From CAYSIX01 sp964431205 (GTDB lineage: Bacteria > Planctomycetota > Phycisphaerae > Phycisphaerales > Phycisphaeraceae), in contig CAYSIX010000083.1 of assembly GCA_964431205.1 (NCBI GenBank), positions 1-15,655 on the forward strand: a DNA stretch of 15,655 bases, written 5' to 3'. A model generated the notes under the pieces. That model did not search any database. It saw only the letters and a program-made list of their open reading frames with translations, and was not told the DNA's origin. Below are positions 1-10,741 of this stretch, one piece after another. How positions within the stretch are numbered: position 1 is the first letter of the stretch; each line of letters begins with the position of its first letter. Both the position numbers and the translations under genes were made by a program.

Positions 1-383
1 GGGAGCAGCCGTGGGAGCTGACGCTGGCGGGTGAGACGCTGGCGGTGACGGGGGCGCGGCTGCCGGAGATCGATCAGGCCGAGTCGCCGCGGGAGCTGAC
101 CGAGGCGCGTCTGGAACGGATCGTGACGTTGGGTCAGGTGCTGGACGGGTTGTACGAGGCGTTTCTGGCCGAGCGATCGGGGACGGCGTGGCCGGGGCGG
201 CGTCGGGCGATCCGCCAGTGGGTGCAAGCGCGGCGGCGGGAGTCGGCGTCGTCGGGGCCGACCAAGCATGCCGGGTCGGGCGGCGTGTCGTCGGAGTCGC
301 CGAGTCCGTCGCGGTCCGAGCCGGTCGAGCGCGACGGCGCGATGACCGGCACGGACGCCTCACCGCTGCGGCTGACGAGCTGA
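1..383 (+). CDS. 3' end of an unrecognised protein (5' end outside window)
   Basis: The reading frame whose first complete codon begins at position 3 is open from the window edge to a TGA at 381-383, giving about 126 residues of C-terminal sequence. A GTG at 45 could be read as a start, but the frame continues upstream with coding-like residues (EQPWELTLAGETLAVTG), so it is more likely internal. The visible part has an acidic, helix-prone stretch (ESPRELTEARLERIVTLGQVLDGLYEAFLAER) and then a basic Arg-rich segment (RRRAIRQWVQARRR). The last ~45 residues are Ser/Pro/Gly-rich and low in complexity, probably disordered. I do not recognise the family. No membrane segment or catalytic motif is visible. 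dprA follows 75 nt later with its own promoter-like element, so the two need not be co-transcribed. Confidence 0.6.
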   Translation, partial: EQPWELTLAGETLAVTGARLPEIDQAESPRELTEARLERIVTLGQVLDGLYEAFLAERSGTAWPGRRRAIRQWVQARRRESASSGPTKHAGSGGVSSESPSPSRSEPVERDGAMTGTDASPLRLTS

Positions 384-445
384 ACGGCCGCGGCGTCGGG
401 GGTGACGGCGTCGTGAGGCCGGCGGGCGAACGACACCGCGCCCGG

Positions 446-451
446 TACACT
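446..451 (+). promoter_or_regulatory. -10-like element of dprA, leaderless geometry
   Basis: TACACT lies 7 nt before the dprA ATG at 459. A sigma-70-type start site 6-7 nt after the hexamer would fall on or next to the A of the ATG. No Shine-Dalgarno motif precedes the ATG and no good -35 box is visible at 16-18 nt. The same spacing recurs before several other genes here, which is the main support. Confidence 0.5.
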
Positions 452-458
452 TGATCGG

Positions 459-1637
459 ATGAACCGCGCGGAAGAAGACGCGCTGCTCGCCCTGGCCTTG
501 ACCCCGGGGCTTGGCCCGACCCTGACACGCCGCTGCCTCGAGCACTTCGGCTCGGCCGAGACGGTGCTGGGCGTCAGCGGCGCGCGGCTCGCGGAGGTCG
601 ACGGCATCGGCCGCGGACGGGCCGATTCGATCCGCCGGCAGCTCGACGCGGTGTGCCGGGAGGGGCGCGTCGCCGCCGAGCGCGAGCAGATCGAGCGGCT
701 CGGCGTGCGGCTGCTGCACCCGGACGACAATGACTATCCGCATCTGCTGCGGCACATCCCCGACCCGCCGCCGCTGCTGTGGATGCGGGGCCGGCTCGAA
801 CCCGAGGACGCGGTGGCGCTGGCGATCGTCGGGTCGCGGCGGTGCACGCACTACGGCCGCGAGCAGGCGGACCGCTTCGCCGCCGCGGCGGCCCAGGCCG
901 GCCTGGCGATCGTCAGCGGCGGGGCGTACGGCGTCGATGGCGCGGCCCATCGCGCGGCGATGCGCGTCGGCGGGCGAACGATCGCGGTGCTCGGTGCGGG
1001 TCTGGCCCGGCCTTACCCGCCACGCCACGCCGAGTTGTTCGATCAGATCGCCTCGGACGGCGGCGACCACGGCGCGGTGCTCAGCGAGCTGCCGATGACC
1101 ACCCCGCCCATGGCCGAGAACTTCCCGCGACGGAACCGGATCATCTCGGGCCTGGCGCTGGGCGTGCTGGTGGTCGAGGCGGCGTCGCGAAGCGGGGCGT
1201 TGATCACGGCGCGGCTGTGCGTGGAGGAGCACGGCCGGGAGCTGATGGCCCTGCCGGGGCGGGTGGACTCGCAGGCGTCGGCGGGATGCCACAAGATGAT
1301 CCGCGAGGGCTGGGCGACGCTGGTGACGAACCTGGCGGACGTGCTGGACGCGCTGGGCGAGGCGGGGACGGTGCTCAAGGCCCGGGTGAGCACGACGGCG
1401 GGCGACGGGGCTGGGAGTGGTCGTGATGCCGAGTCGCAGACGGCGTTGGCGGCGACGCTCAGCGACGCGCAGCGGCGGATCGCCGAGGCGGCGTCGGAGC
1501 CGCGGACGCTGGACGAGATCGCCGCGTGGACCGAGCTTCCGGTGCCGCAGGTGCGTGCCGAGCTGACGATGCTGGAGATCCGCGGGACGATCCGTCGGCA
1601 GGGCGGGCTGTTCGTGCGACGAACGGAGGCGACGTGA
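459..1637 (+). CDS. dprA: DNA-processing protein DprA (Smf family)
   Basis: A 392-residue protein. In known systems DprA binds incoming single-stranded DNA in the cytoplasm during transformation and loads RecA on it; many non-competent bacteria also keep the gene. An N-terminal helix-hairpin-helix/SAM-like part (about 1-75, with PGLGPTLTRRCLEHFGS and VDGIGRGRA) is followed by the Rossmann-like DprA core. The core shows IVGSRRCTHYG (about 122-132), SGGAYGVDGAAH (153-164), ENFPRRNRIISGLA and SGALITA, all diagnostic. The last ~60 residues form a winged-helix-like domain (AQRRIAEAASEPRTLDEIA onward), as in many full-length DprA proteins. A short Gly/Asp/Ser-rich linker (around 314-325) joins it to the core. 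The ATG at 459 is chosen because it opens the conserved N-terminus and follows TACACT by 7 nt. No com genes are present in the window, so competence itself cannot be inferred. Confidence 0.95.
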   Translation: MNRAEEDALLALALTPGLGPTLTRRCLEHFGSAETVLGVSGARLAEVDGIGRGRADSIRRQLDAVCREGRVAAEREQIERLGVRLLHPDDNDYPHLLRHIPDPPPLLWMRGRLEPEDAVALAIVGSRRCTHYGREQADRFAAAAAQAGLAIVSGGAYGVDGAAHRAAMRVGGRTIAVLGAGLARPYPPRHAELFDQIASDGGDHGAVLSELPMTTPPMAENFPRRNRIISGLALGVLVVEAASRSGALITARLCVEEHGRELMALPGRVDSQASAGCHKMIREGWATLVTNLADVLDALGEAGTVLKARVSTTAGDGAGSGRDAESQTALAATLSDAQRRIAEAASEPRTLDEIAAWTELPVPQVRAELTMLEIRGTIRRQGGLFVRRTEAT

Positions 1638-1785
1638 CGGTGAGACCGCCTATGATCGAACTTGTGACAGGTGAACCCAGTGAGTCGAGTCCGAGGCAGA
1701 CCGGTTGCTGTGACTCAAAGAGCGATCAAATCCGGCTCTTCGCCCGGGGTCAGGGCTCGGCTTCGGGCGTCAGACGCGAGGCACG
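1638..1785 (+). promoter_or_regulatory. hisD upstream region with -10-like TATGAT, hairpin and possible coupled short ORF
   Basis: This is the 148-nt gap between dprA and hisD. TATGAT at 1651-1656 matches the -10 consensus at 5 of 6 positions, but no good -35 is visible at the right spacing. A start site near 1663 would give a leader of about 120 nt. The leader holds an inverted repeat, AAGAGC (1718-1723) against GCTCTT (1735-1740), and GAGTC copies at 1682 and 1687 that could pair with GACTC at 1712-1716. A GTG at 1664, 7 nt after TATGAT, opens a 41-codon frame whose TGA (1787-1789) overlaps the hisD ATG as ATGA. That frame contains no histidine codons and has weaker third-position GC than real genes here, so I do not annotate it as a gene. 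GAGG at 1778-1781 is the probable hisD ribosome-binding site. Confidence 0.35.
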
Positions 1786-3144
1786 ATGAACACGACCCGA
1801 TCCGATCTGCTGCCGATCTACGACCTGGCGACGGCCGACGGGCGCGAGGGGCTCGAAGGCTGCCTGGCCCGTCTGGGGGCGACGGCGTCACACGACAGCG
1901 AGGCGGCACGCACGGTGGCGCAGATCCTCGCGGACGTGCGCGAGCACGGCGACGAGGCGGTGGCACGGTGCGTGGCGCGGTTTACGGACCCGTCGTTCAC
2001 GGCGGATCGCATCCGTGTTTCGCCGGACGAGATCGCCGGCGCGTGTGAGCGGGTCGATGGGACGCTGATGGAGGCGATCGAGGCGGCGATCGGTCAGGTC
2101 GAGGCGTATCAGCGTCACATCCTGCCGTGCGACCCGGAGCCGATCCGGTTGGGCGGCGCGGAGCTGGGGCTGCGGTTTACGCCGGTGGAGCGGGTGGGGC
2201 TGGTGGTGCCGGGGGGCACGGCGGTGCTGTTTTCGACGCTGGTGATGCTGGCGGTGCCGGCGCTGGTGGCGGGGGTGGGGCCGGGGCGGATCAGCGTGGT
2301 GCACCCGATGCGGACGCGTCGGGGGGATGAGCCGGTGCAGGACGTCTCGCCGATCGTGCTGGCGACGTGCCGGCGTCTCGGGATCGAGCGGGTGTACCGG
2401 ATCGGCGGGGCCGAGGCGGTCGCGGCCCTGGCGTACGGGACGGAGACGGTCGAGCCGGTGGACCTGATCGCCGGGCCGGGCAACGTGTACGTGCAACTGG
2501 CCAAGGCGCAGGTCGCAGGGGTGACGGGAACGGACGGTGGCTTCTACGGGCCCAGCGAGATCGTGACGGTGGCGGACGAGACGGCGAGCCCGGCGTGCGT
2601 GGCCGCGGACCTGATCGCCCAGGCCGAGCACGACCCGGGCAAGTGCTTTCTGGTGGTGTGGTCGCGTGCGGTGCTGGAGGCGATCGTGGGACAGGTGGAA
2701 GCGCAGCTCCCGGAGCGGGGGCGGCGGGAGGCGATCGAGCGGGCGCTGCGGGATGAGTCGTGTGCGGTGCTGGTGCGGGACGCGGACGAGGCGGTGACGG
2801 TGGCGGACCGTTTCGCGGCCGAGCACGTGAACCTGGCGGTGCGCGAGCCGGAAGCGATGCTGCGGCGGCTGCGAAACGGGGGCGAGGTGTTTCTGGGTGA
2901 TCAGACGCCGGTGGCGGCGGGGGATTACTACGCCGGGCCTTCGCATTGTTTGCCGACGGGGCGGACGGCGCGGTTCACCAGCGGGATCAGCGTGTACACG
3001 TTCCTGAAGCGGACGGGGACGGTGGCGTATGGCGGGGGCATGCCCGAGCAGGCGATCGAGCACATCGCGGCGATGGCCGAAGCGGAAGGGCTGGACGGGC
3101 ACGCGGCGTCGGTGCGGGTGCGACGCAGCGTGCCGCGGTCATGA
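1786..3144 (+). CDS. hisD: histidinol dehydrogenase
   Basis: A 452-residue enzyme for the final two NAD-dependent oxidations of histidine biosynthesis (L-histidinol to L-histidine), normally a cytoplasmic zinc-dependent homodimer. Family signatures are VPGGTAVLFSTLVM, DLIAGPGNVYV and GPSEIVTVADETA. Putative zinc ligands are Q279 and H282 in LIAQAEHD, D380 in AAGDYYAGPSH, and H439 near the C-terminus in GLDGHAAS. The catalytic Glu-His pair is E346-H347 in AAEHVNLAV. Length fits the family (about 430-450). The ATG at 1786 has GAGG 4 nt upstream. Two normally conserved patches differ: the usual MNA(I/V)PA reads MLAVPA, and the segment before GPSE reads GGFY rather than an IA-type sequence. The fold and ligand set look intact, so I expect an active enzyme. 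No other his gene is nearby, so the pathway is dispersed. The stop overlaps the convergent PH-domain gene by 6 nt. Confidence 0.95.
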   Translation: MNTTRSDLLPIYDLATADGREGLEGCLARLGATASHDSEAARTVAQILADVREHGDEAVARCVARFTDPSFTADRIRVSPDEIAGACERVDGTLMEAIEAAIGQVEAYQRHILPCDPEPIRLGGAELGLRFTPVERVGLVVPGGTAVLFSTLVMLAVPALVAGVGPGRISVVHPMRTRRGDEPVQDVSPIVLATCRRLGIERVYRIGGAEAVAALAYGTETVEPVDLIAGPGNVYVQLAKAQVAGVTGTDGGFYGPSEIVTVADETASPACVAADLIAQAEHDPGKCFLVVWSRAVLEAIVGQVEAQLPERGRREAIERALRDESCAVLVRDADEAVTVADRFAAEHVNLAVREPEAMLRRLRNGGEVFLGDQTPVAAGDYYAGPSHCLPTGRTARFTSGISVYTFLKRTGTVAYGGGMPEQAIEHIAAMAEAEGLDGHAASVRVRRSVPRS

Positions 3145-3774
3145 GCGACGGTAGCGGTTGATGGTGCGCACGACGGTCTGGTGGACGTCGAGCGGGTTGG
3201 CGACCATGGACCAGGCGGCCTCGGGGAAACCGGTGCCGGCGGTGCTGAAGAGGATGGTGCCCAGGAAGAAGAGGCGTTCGCGGAGGGAGAAGTCGAGGTT
3301 GGTGTGCTGGATGCGGTGCAGCGGTGCCTCGAAGACGCTGATGCGGATGACGCCGCGAACGCGGATGACCCGCTGATCGGTCAGGACGTAGACGCGCGAG
3401 AGCCACTCGAGGAACTGCCAGGACAGGCGGAGCGCGGCCAGGCCGATGCCGGCGAGCATGATCTGCTCGCGGGTCAGGCCGATCGGCTGAAATCGCTGGA
3501 TGGCCAGAGCGGCGGTGGTGGCCAGGCCGATCGCGGCCAGGGACGCCAGCGACGCCAGCAGGATGAACCAGGGGCTGGGCTTGAGCAGCAGGACGATGAT
3601 CTCGCTGGGCTGGAGCAGCTCGGGCGGCAGGAGGGTGGCGGCGCGAGTCACGGGCTCGTCGGCCGGACGCTCGGGGGCCACGCCCTCGGCGCGCAGGGGT
3701 TCGCGGGGATGCGGATCGTCCGTTCGCGCCCGGGTCTTGCGGTCGTCCAGGTGCTTCTCGAGCGTGGCGGTCAC
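3139..3774 (-). CDS. membrane protein with bacterial PH (DUF304/YdbS-like) domain
   Basis: A 211-residue protein starting at a GTG (3774-3772). The N-terminal ~45 residues are hydrophilic and probably cytoplasmic. ELLQPSEIIVLLLKPSPWF then leads into two hydrophobic segments, about residues 68-92 (ILLASLASLAAIGLATTA) and about 103-124 (IMLAGIGLAALRLSWQFLEWL). The rest fits the bacterial PH domain: YVLTDQRVIRVRGVI, then APLHRIQHTNLDFSLRERLFFLGTILFSTAG, ending in an alpha helix (DVHQTVVRTINRYRR). Proteins of this type are membrane-anchored and of unclear role; no catalytic residues are visible. It lies downstream of hpt on the same strand, 69 nt apart, with its own TACGAT element 6 nt before the GTG, so independent leaderless transcription is plausible. 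Its TGA shares TCATGA (3139-3144) with the hisD stop. Confidence 0.8.
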   Translation of the reverse strand: MTATLEKHLDDRKTRARTDDPHPREPLRAEGVAPERPADEPVTRAATLLPPELLQPSEIIVLLLKPSPWFILLASLASLAAIGLATTAALAIQRFQPIGLTREQIMLAGIGLAALRLSWQFLEWLSRVYVLTDQRVIRVRGVIRISVFEAPLHRIQHTNLDFSLRERLFFLGTILFSTAGTGFPEAAWSMVANPLDVHQTVVRTINRYRRS

Positions 3775-3780
3775 GCGTGG

Positions 3781-3786
3781 ATCGTA
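3781..3786 (-). promoter_or_regulatory. -10-like element of the PH-domain gene, leaderless geometry
   Basis: Read on the minus strand, TACGAT is separated from the GTG start at 3774 by 6 nt (3780-3775), so transcription would begin at or next to the start codon. No Shine-Dalgarno motif is present. The -35 region is weak (TTTCCG at 3810-3805, 18-nt spacer). The geometry matches that of hpt and rlmB and supports the GTG start. Confidence 0.45.
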
Positions 3787-3843
3787 CCGCCAGACGCGGC
3801 CGGCCGGAAACGACGCCCCGTCCGTCGCGGCGACCGCGGTGGG

Positions 3844-4404
3844 CTAACGCTCCAGAACTTCCGGCCGCAGCGTCACGATGTCGGGCAGGTTGCGGTAGTA
3901 GTCGTTGTAGTCGAGCCCGTAACCGACGACGAACTGATCGGGGATGTCGAAGGCGACGTAGTCGATCGGGACGGCCATGGCGGCCGGCCGTTGCTTGCGC
4001 AGCAGGACGCAGGTGCGGATCACGGCCGGCGAGCGGGCGGTCAGCATCCGCCGGACCAGCGCCAGCGTCTGGCCCGAGTCGAGAATGTCGTCGAGGATCA
4101 GCACGTGAAGACCGTCGAGCGTCTCGGGGATGCGTGACAGCGAGGCCTCGACCGACGGGCCGCGGCTCCGCGTGGCCCGGCCCGGATACGAGCTGACCGA
4201 GAGCACGCGGATCTGCATCCGAACCGGCAGGCGCCGGATCAGGTCGGCCAGGAAGATGATGCTCCCAGTCAGGATCGGCACGAGGGTGATCTCGGGCGGA
4301 TCGGCGTCGCGTTCGAAATCGGCGATGATCTGAGCGGCCAGCTCGCCGACGCGCTGGGCGATCGCGTCGCGCGAGATCAGCACCCGGTCTATGTCGTCCT
4401 GCAT
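3844..4404 (-). CDS. hpt: hypoxanthine phosphoribosyltransferase (purine salvage)
   Basis: A 186-residue type I phosphoribosyltransferase that would convert hypoxanthine (and probably guanine) plus PRPP to IMP/GMP in the cytoplasm. The PRPP-binding loop VLILDDILDSGQTL is at about 101-114, with the paired acidic residues D105-D106. LTGSI (45-49) corresponds to the loop near the pyrophosphate site. K137 in LLRKQRP is the likely purine-contacting lysine. The C-terminal hallmark VGYGLDYNDYYRNLPDI (160-176) is characteristic of bacterial HPRT rather than adenine or xanthine enzymes. Length is normal for the family (about 175-190). The ATG at 4404 follows TACACT by 6 nt and has no Shine-Dalgarno motif. 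It is transcribed divergently from the lipoprotein gene at 4585. Its downstream neighbour is the PH-domain gene; I see no functional link between them. Confidence 0.95.
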   Translation of the reverse strand: MQDDIDRVLISRDAIAQRVGELAAQIIADFERDADPPEITLVPILTGSIIFLADLIRRLPVRMQIRVLSVSSYPGRATRSRGPSVEASLSRIPETLDGLHVLILDDILDSGQTLALVRRMLTARSPAVIRTCVLLRKQRPAAMAVPIDYVAFDIPDQFVVGYGLDYNDYYRNLPDIVTLRPEVLER

Positions 4405-4410
4405 CTTGGC

Positions 4411-4416
4411 AGTGTA
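4411..4416 (-). promoter_or_regulatory. -10-like element of hpt, leaderless geometry
   Basis: On the minus strand TACACT is followed by 6 nt (4410-4405) and then the hpt ATG at 4404. It is the same hexamer as before dprA. A start site at the ATG would give a leaderless message. No convincing -35 hexamer is visible at 16-18 nt. Confidence 0.5.
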
Positions 4417-4506
4417 AGCGATGGGCCTGGATCCGGCGGCGGGCGAAAGCCGATGCGCACCGCGAGCGACGGGGCTCCGCGTCCCACTGATCGGTCACGC
4501 CGTGAT

Positions 4507-4535
4507 TTGACCCGTGGGCGGTCTCGGCCGACAAT
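4507..4535 (+). promoter_or_regulatory. sigma-70-type promoter of the P-ring-like lipoprotein gene
   Basis: TTGACC (4507-4512, 5/6 to consensus) is followed after exactly 17 nt by GACAAT (4530-4535, 4/6 to consensus). A start site near 4542 gives a leader of about 43 nt that contains GAGG at 4573-4576, 8 nt before the ATG at 4585. This is the best -35/-10 pair in the window. It also argues against the in-frame ATGs at 4453 and 4534, which lie upstream of or inside the promoter. Confidence 0.6.
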
Positions 4536-4584
4536 GCCGGTTTCCCGCCCGGGCTGGAGGGCCCTGCGCATCGAGGCCAACGGC

Positions 4585-6498
4585 ATGGCAAATCACGAGC
4601 CACGGAGTCGACCGAGGGGCAGCCCGCCGCGCGCGAGGGGGCGTCGCCGCACGGCGGCCGCCGGCGTGTTCGTCGCGATCGCCATGCTCGTGCCGCTCGG
4701 GTGTGAGAAGAAGGTCGAGCCGGCACCGACCTCGGCGCCCACGCCCACGTTCAGCGGCCCGCCCTTCCTCCGCGGCACCATCGGCTCGCTGGTCCGCATG
4801 CGGCGCGACTCGGCCGAGCCCATGCTCGTGAGCAACTACGGCCTGGTCGTGTTGCCCAAGGGCAGCGGGACCGGCTCCTCCCAGGTGCCGCCGTTCCTGC
4901 GCTCCTGGCTGATCAACGAGATGCGTAAACGCGGCCTGGGCAGCGCCCGGCTCAACACCCAGGCGCTCAGCCCCGAACGGGTTCTGGCGGACCGCGACAC
5001 CGCCGTCGTCACCGTGCACGGCTTCATCCCGCCCGGTGCCGTCCGCGGCACCCGGTTCGACGTGCTGGTCCGCGCCGTGCCGCAGACCGAGACGACCAGC
5101 CTCACCGGCGGCCTGCTCTGGACCGCCGAGCTCTCGCCCGGCGGGACCAACACCGCGCGACGCTTCACCTTTCCGCTGGCCACCGCCTACGGCCCGATGT
5201 ACATCAGCCCCGATCGCGACATGGCGATCGACCGGCCCGACTACGAGCACGAGACCACCGGTATCATCGTCGGCGGGGGCAAGGCCACCGAAGCCCGGCC
5301 CATCGAGCTGGTGCTCAATCAGCCGAGTTGGGTGCGCAGCCGCCTGATCGGTGATCGGATCAACGAGCGCTTCGGCCGCACGACCGATCCGCGCCCGATC
5401 GCCGAGCCGCAGACCGATCTGCTGATCCGCCTGAACATCCCCGATCGGTACGCGAACCGCCCGGAGGAGCTGATCGATCTGATCAGCCACACGTACCTGG
5501 ACCGCGGGCCGAACTTCGAAGCCCAGCAGGCGGTCCGCCTGGCCGATCAGTTGCGACGATCGCCGCAGCACGAGGGCGAGGTGGTGCTGGCGTGGCGGGC
5601 GTTGGGGCGGACGGTCGTGCCGCAGTTGCGCCCGTTGTACGAGGACGAGTCGATGACGGTGCGTCTGGCGGCGCTGGAGGCGGGCGCATGGCTCGAGGAC
5701 GAGCGGGCGAGCCGGTACCTCGACCAGATTGCGTCGATGGACGACCCCGAGCTGAGGCGACGGGCGGCCGAGGCGCTGGTGTATCTGCCCGACAGCACGA
5801 CCGGCACGCGTGTGCTCAAGCGGTTGCTGGATGACGAGGATCGGTCGGTGCGGATCGCGGCGTACGAATCGCTGGCGGAGAACGGCGATCCGCTGATCGA
5901 TCGCTGGGCGGTCGGCGAGCTGCACGGGCCCAAGTTCTACATCGATCGCGTGCCCGCCGAGCGACCGTTGATCTACATCACGCCCGACGGCACGCCGCGC
6001 CTGGTGGTCTTCAGTGAGCAGTTGCCGTTCGAGGGTCGCGTGCTCGCGCGGCTGTGGGACAACCACCTGATGATCGAGGGGAACGCGGACGACGGGTATC
6101 TCAACGTGTTTTACCAGGGTCCGGGCCGGCTCGAAGGGCGCACGCTCCGGATCGCGCCGACCGTGGCGACGCTGGCGTTCGCGCTGGCGCACCATCCGAC
6201 GGCGTCGCAGCCTCAGGACGGCTTCGACCTGTCCTACGGCGAGACGGTCAACGCGATCTACCACCTCTGCGAGCGGGGCGTGATCCCGGCGCCGGTGGAG
6301 GTTCGCCGCAGCGCGTTGATGGAGTTGATCGAAGGGCGTCAGGAGCAGCTTCCCACGCCGACGAGGCCCGAGACGGCGCCACCCTCACCGGACCTGACGG
6401 ACGATGTGAGCGGCCGGGACACCGCGCTGCGAAGCGAGTCGGAGGATGCGATGCCGGACGGCTCCGCCCGGCGGCGGCCGGAGTCCGGCCTGCCGTGA
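4585..6498 (+). CDS. probable lipoprotein: FlgI (P-ring)-like domain fused to HEAT-type repeats
   Basis: A 637-residue protein. An Arg-rich n-region and hydrophobic core (about 20-39) end in LVPLGC, an imperfect lipobox with C40 as the probable lipidated residue. A Pro/Thr linker follows. Residues ~60-310 resemble flagellar P-ring protein FlgI in order: SNYGLVVLPKGSGTG (FlgI GYGLVVGLxGTG), HGFIPPGAVRGTRFDVLV (LPPFxxxGxxIDV), TTSLTGGLLWTAEL (SLRGGTLLxTPL), then VRSRLIGDRINERFG and a LIRLNIPDRY strand. Residues ~340-440 hold HEAT-like repeats (SMTVRLAALEAGAWL, PELRRRAAEALVYL, RSVRIAAYESLAENG). A C-terminal region to ~590 (FYIDRVPAERPLIYI onward) is unrecognised, and the tail is Pro/Ser-rich and disordered. 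No flagellar gene is adjacent, so a flagellar role is unproven; an envelope ring or scaffold is an alternative. The start at 4585 is set by GAGG and the upstream promoter. Codon use changes near the domain junction (around 5570). Confidence 0.75.
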   Translation: MANHEPRSRPRGSPPRARGRRRTAAAGVFVAIAMLVPLGCEKKVEPAPTSAPTPTFSGPPFLRGTIGSLVRMRRDSAEPMLVSNYGLVVLPKGSGTGSSQVPPFLRSWLINEMRKRGLGSARLNTQALSPERVLADRDTAVVTVHGFIPPGAVRGTRFDVLVRAVPQTETTSLTGGLLWTAELSPGGTNTARRFTFPLATAYGPMYISPDRDMAIDRPDYEHETTGIIVGGGKATEARPIELVLNQPSWVRSRLIGDRINERFGRTTDPRPIAEPQTDLLIRLNIPDRYANRPEELIDLISHTYLDRGPNFEAQQAVRLADQLRRSPQHEGEVVLAWRALGRTVVPQLRPLYEDESMTVRLAALEAGAWLEDERASRYLDQIASMDDPELRRRAAEALVYLPDSTTGTRVLKRLLDDEDRSVRIAAYESLAENGDPLIDRWAVGELHGPKFYIDRVPAERPLIYITPDGTPRLVVFSEQLPFEGRVLARLWDNHLMIEGNADDGYLNVFYQGPGRLEGRTLRIAPTVATLAFALAHHPTASQPQDGFDLSYGETVNAIYHLCERGVIPAPVEVRRSALMELIEGRQEQLPTPTRPETAPPSPDLTDDVSGRDTALRSESEDAMPDGSARRRPESGLP

Positions 6499-6606
6499 CG
6501 GTCGCGGCGAGAGCGGCCGCGAACCGGGCCGTGACCCGATCGCCGGCATGGACGCCGGGTCATCAGGCGAATCTGAAGCCCGCTCGTCCGCCGGGCCGAT
6601 AACGAA

Positions 6607-6635
6607 TACAGTTCTCGACATGGAGGTCGATCTGG
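6607..6635 (+). promoter_or_regulatory. smc -10-like element and Shine-Dalgarno
   Basis: TACAGT (6607-6612) predicts a start site near 6620. GGAGG at 6622-6626 sits 9 nt before the smc ATG at 6636, so the mRNA would have a leader of about 16 nt with a strong Shine-Dalgarno motif. The predicted first base falls on an out-of-frame ATG at 6620, which opens a 20-codon frame ending at 6682 inside smc. Confidence 0.45.
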
Positions 6636-10705
<4,070 letters not shown>

Positions 10706-10709
<4 letters not shown>

Positions 10710-10735
10710 CACGGTTCCCTCGCCGGGCCTATCCT
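10706..10735 (+). promoter_or_regulatory. promoter of the SpoU methyltransferase gene, overlapping the smc stop
   Basis: CTGACA (10706-10711, 5/6 to TTGACA) overlaps the smc TGA (10707-10709). After an 18-nt spacer comes TATCCT (10730-10735). The GTG start at 10742 is 6 nt further on, so the transcript would be leaderless. This is the best complete -35/-10 pair among the predicted leaderless genes here. Confidence 0.55.
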
Positions 10736-10741
10736 GAACGC

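Noticed and set aside
1664..1789. Classical histidine attenuator leader peptide before hisD
   Set aside because: The short frame has no histidine codons, and no terminator/antiterminator pair with a T-run is visible.
2987..4726. Long minus-strand frame spanning the PH gene, hpt and the divergent promoter region
   Set aside because: It is out of frame with both clearly recognised genes and its translation is Arg/Pro-rich without domains.
4495..6264. Minus-strand frame opposite the P-ring-like lipoprotein, and similar ones opposite dprA, hisD, the SpoU gene and LOG
   Set aside because: The sense strand in each case encodes a protein with family motifs; the antisense translations are low-complexity mirror compositions.
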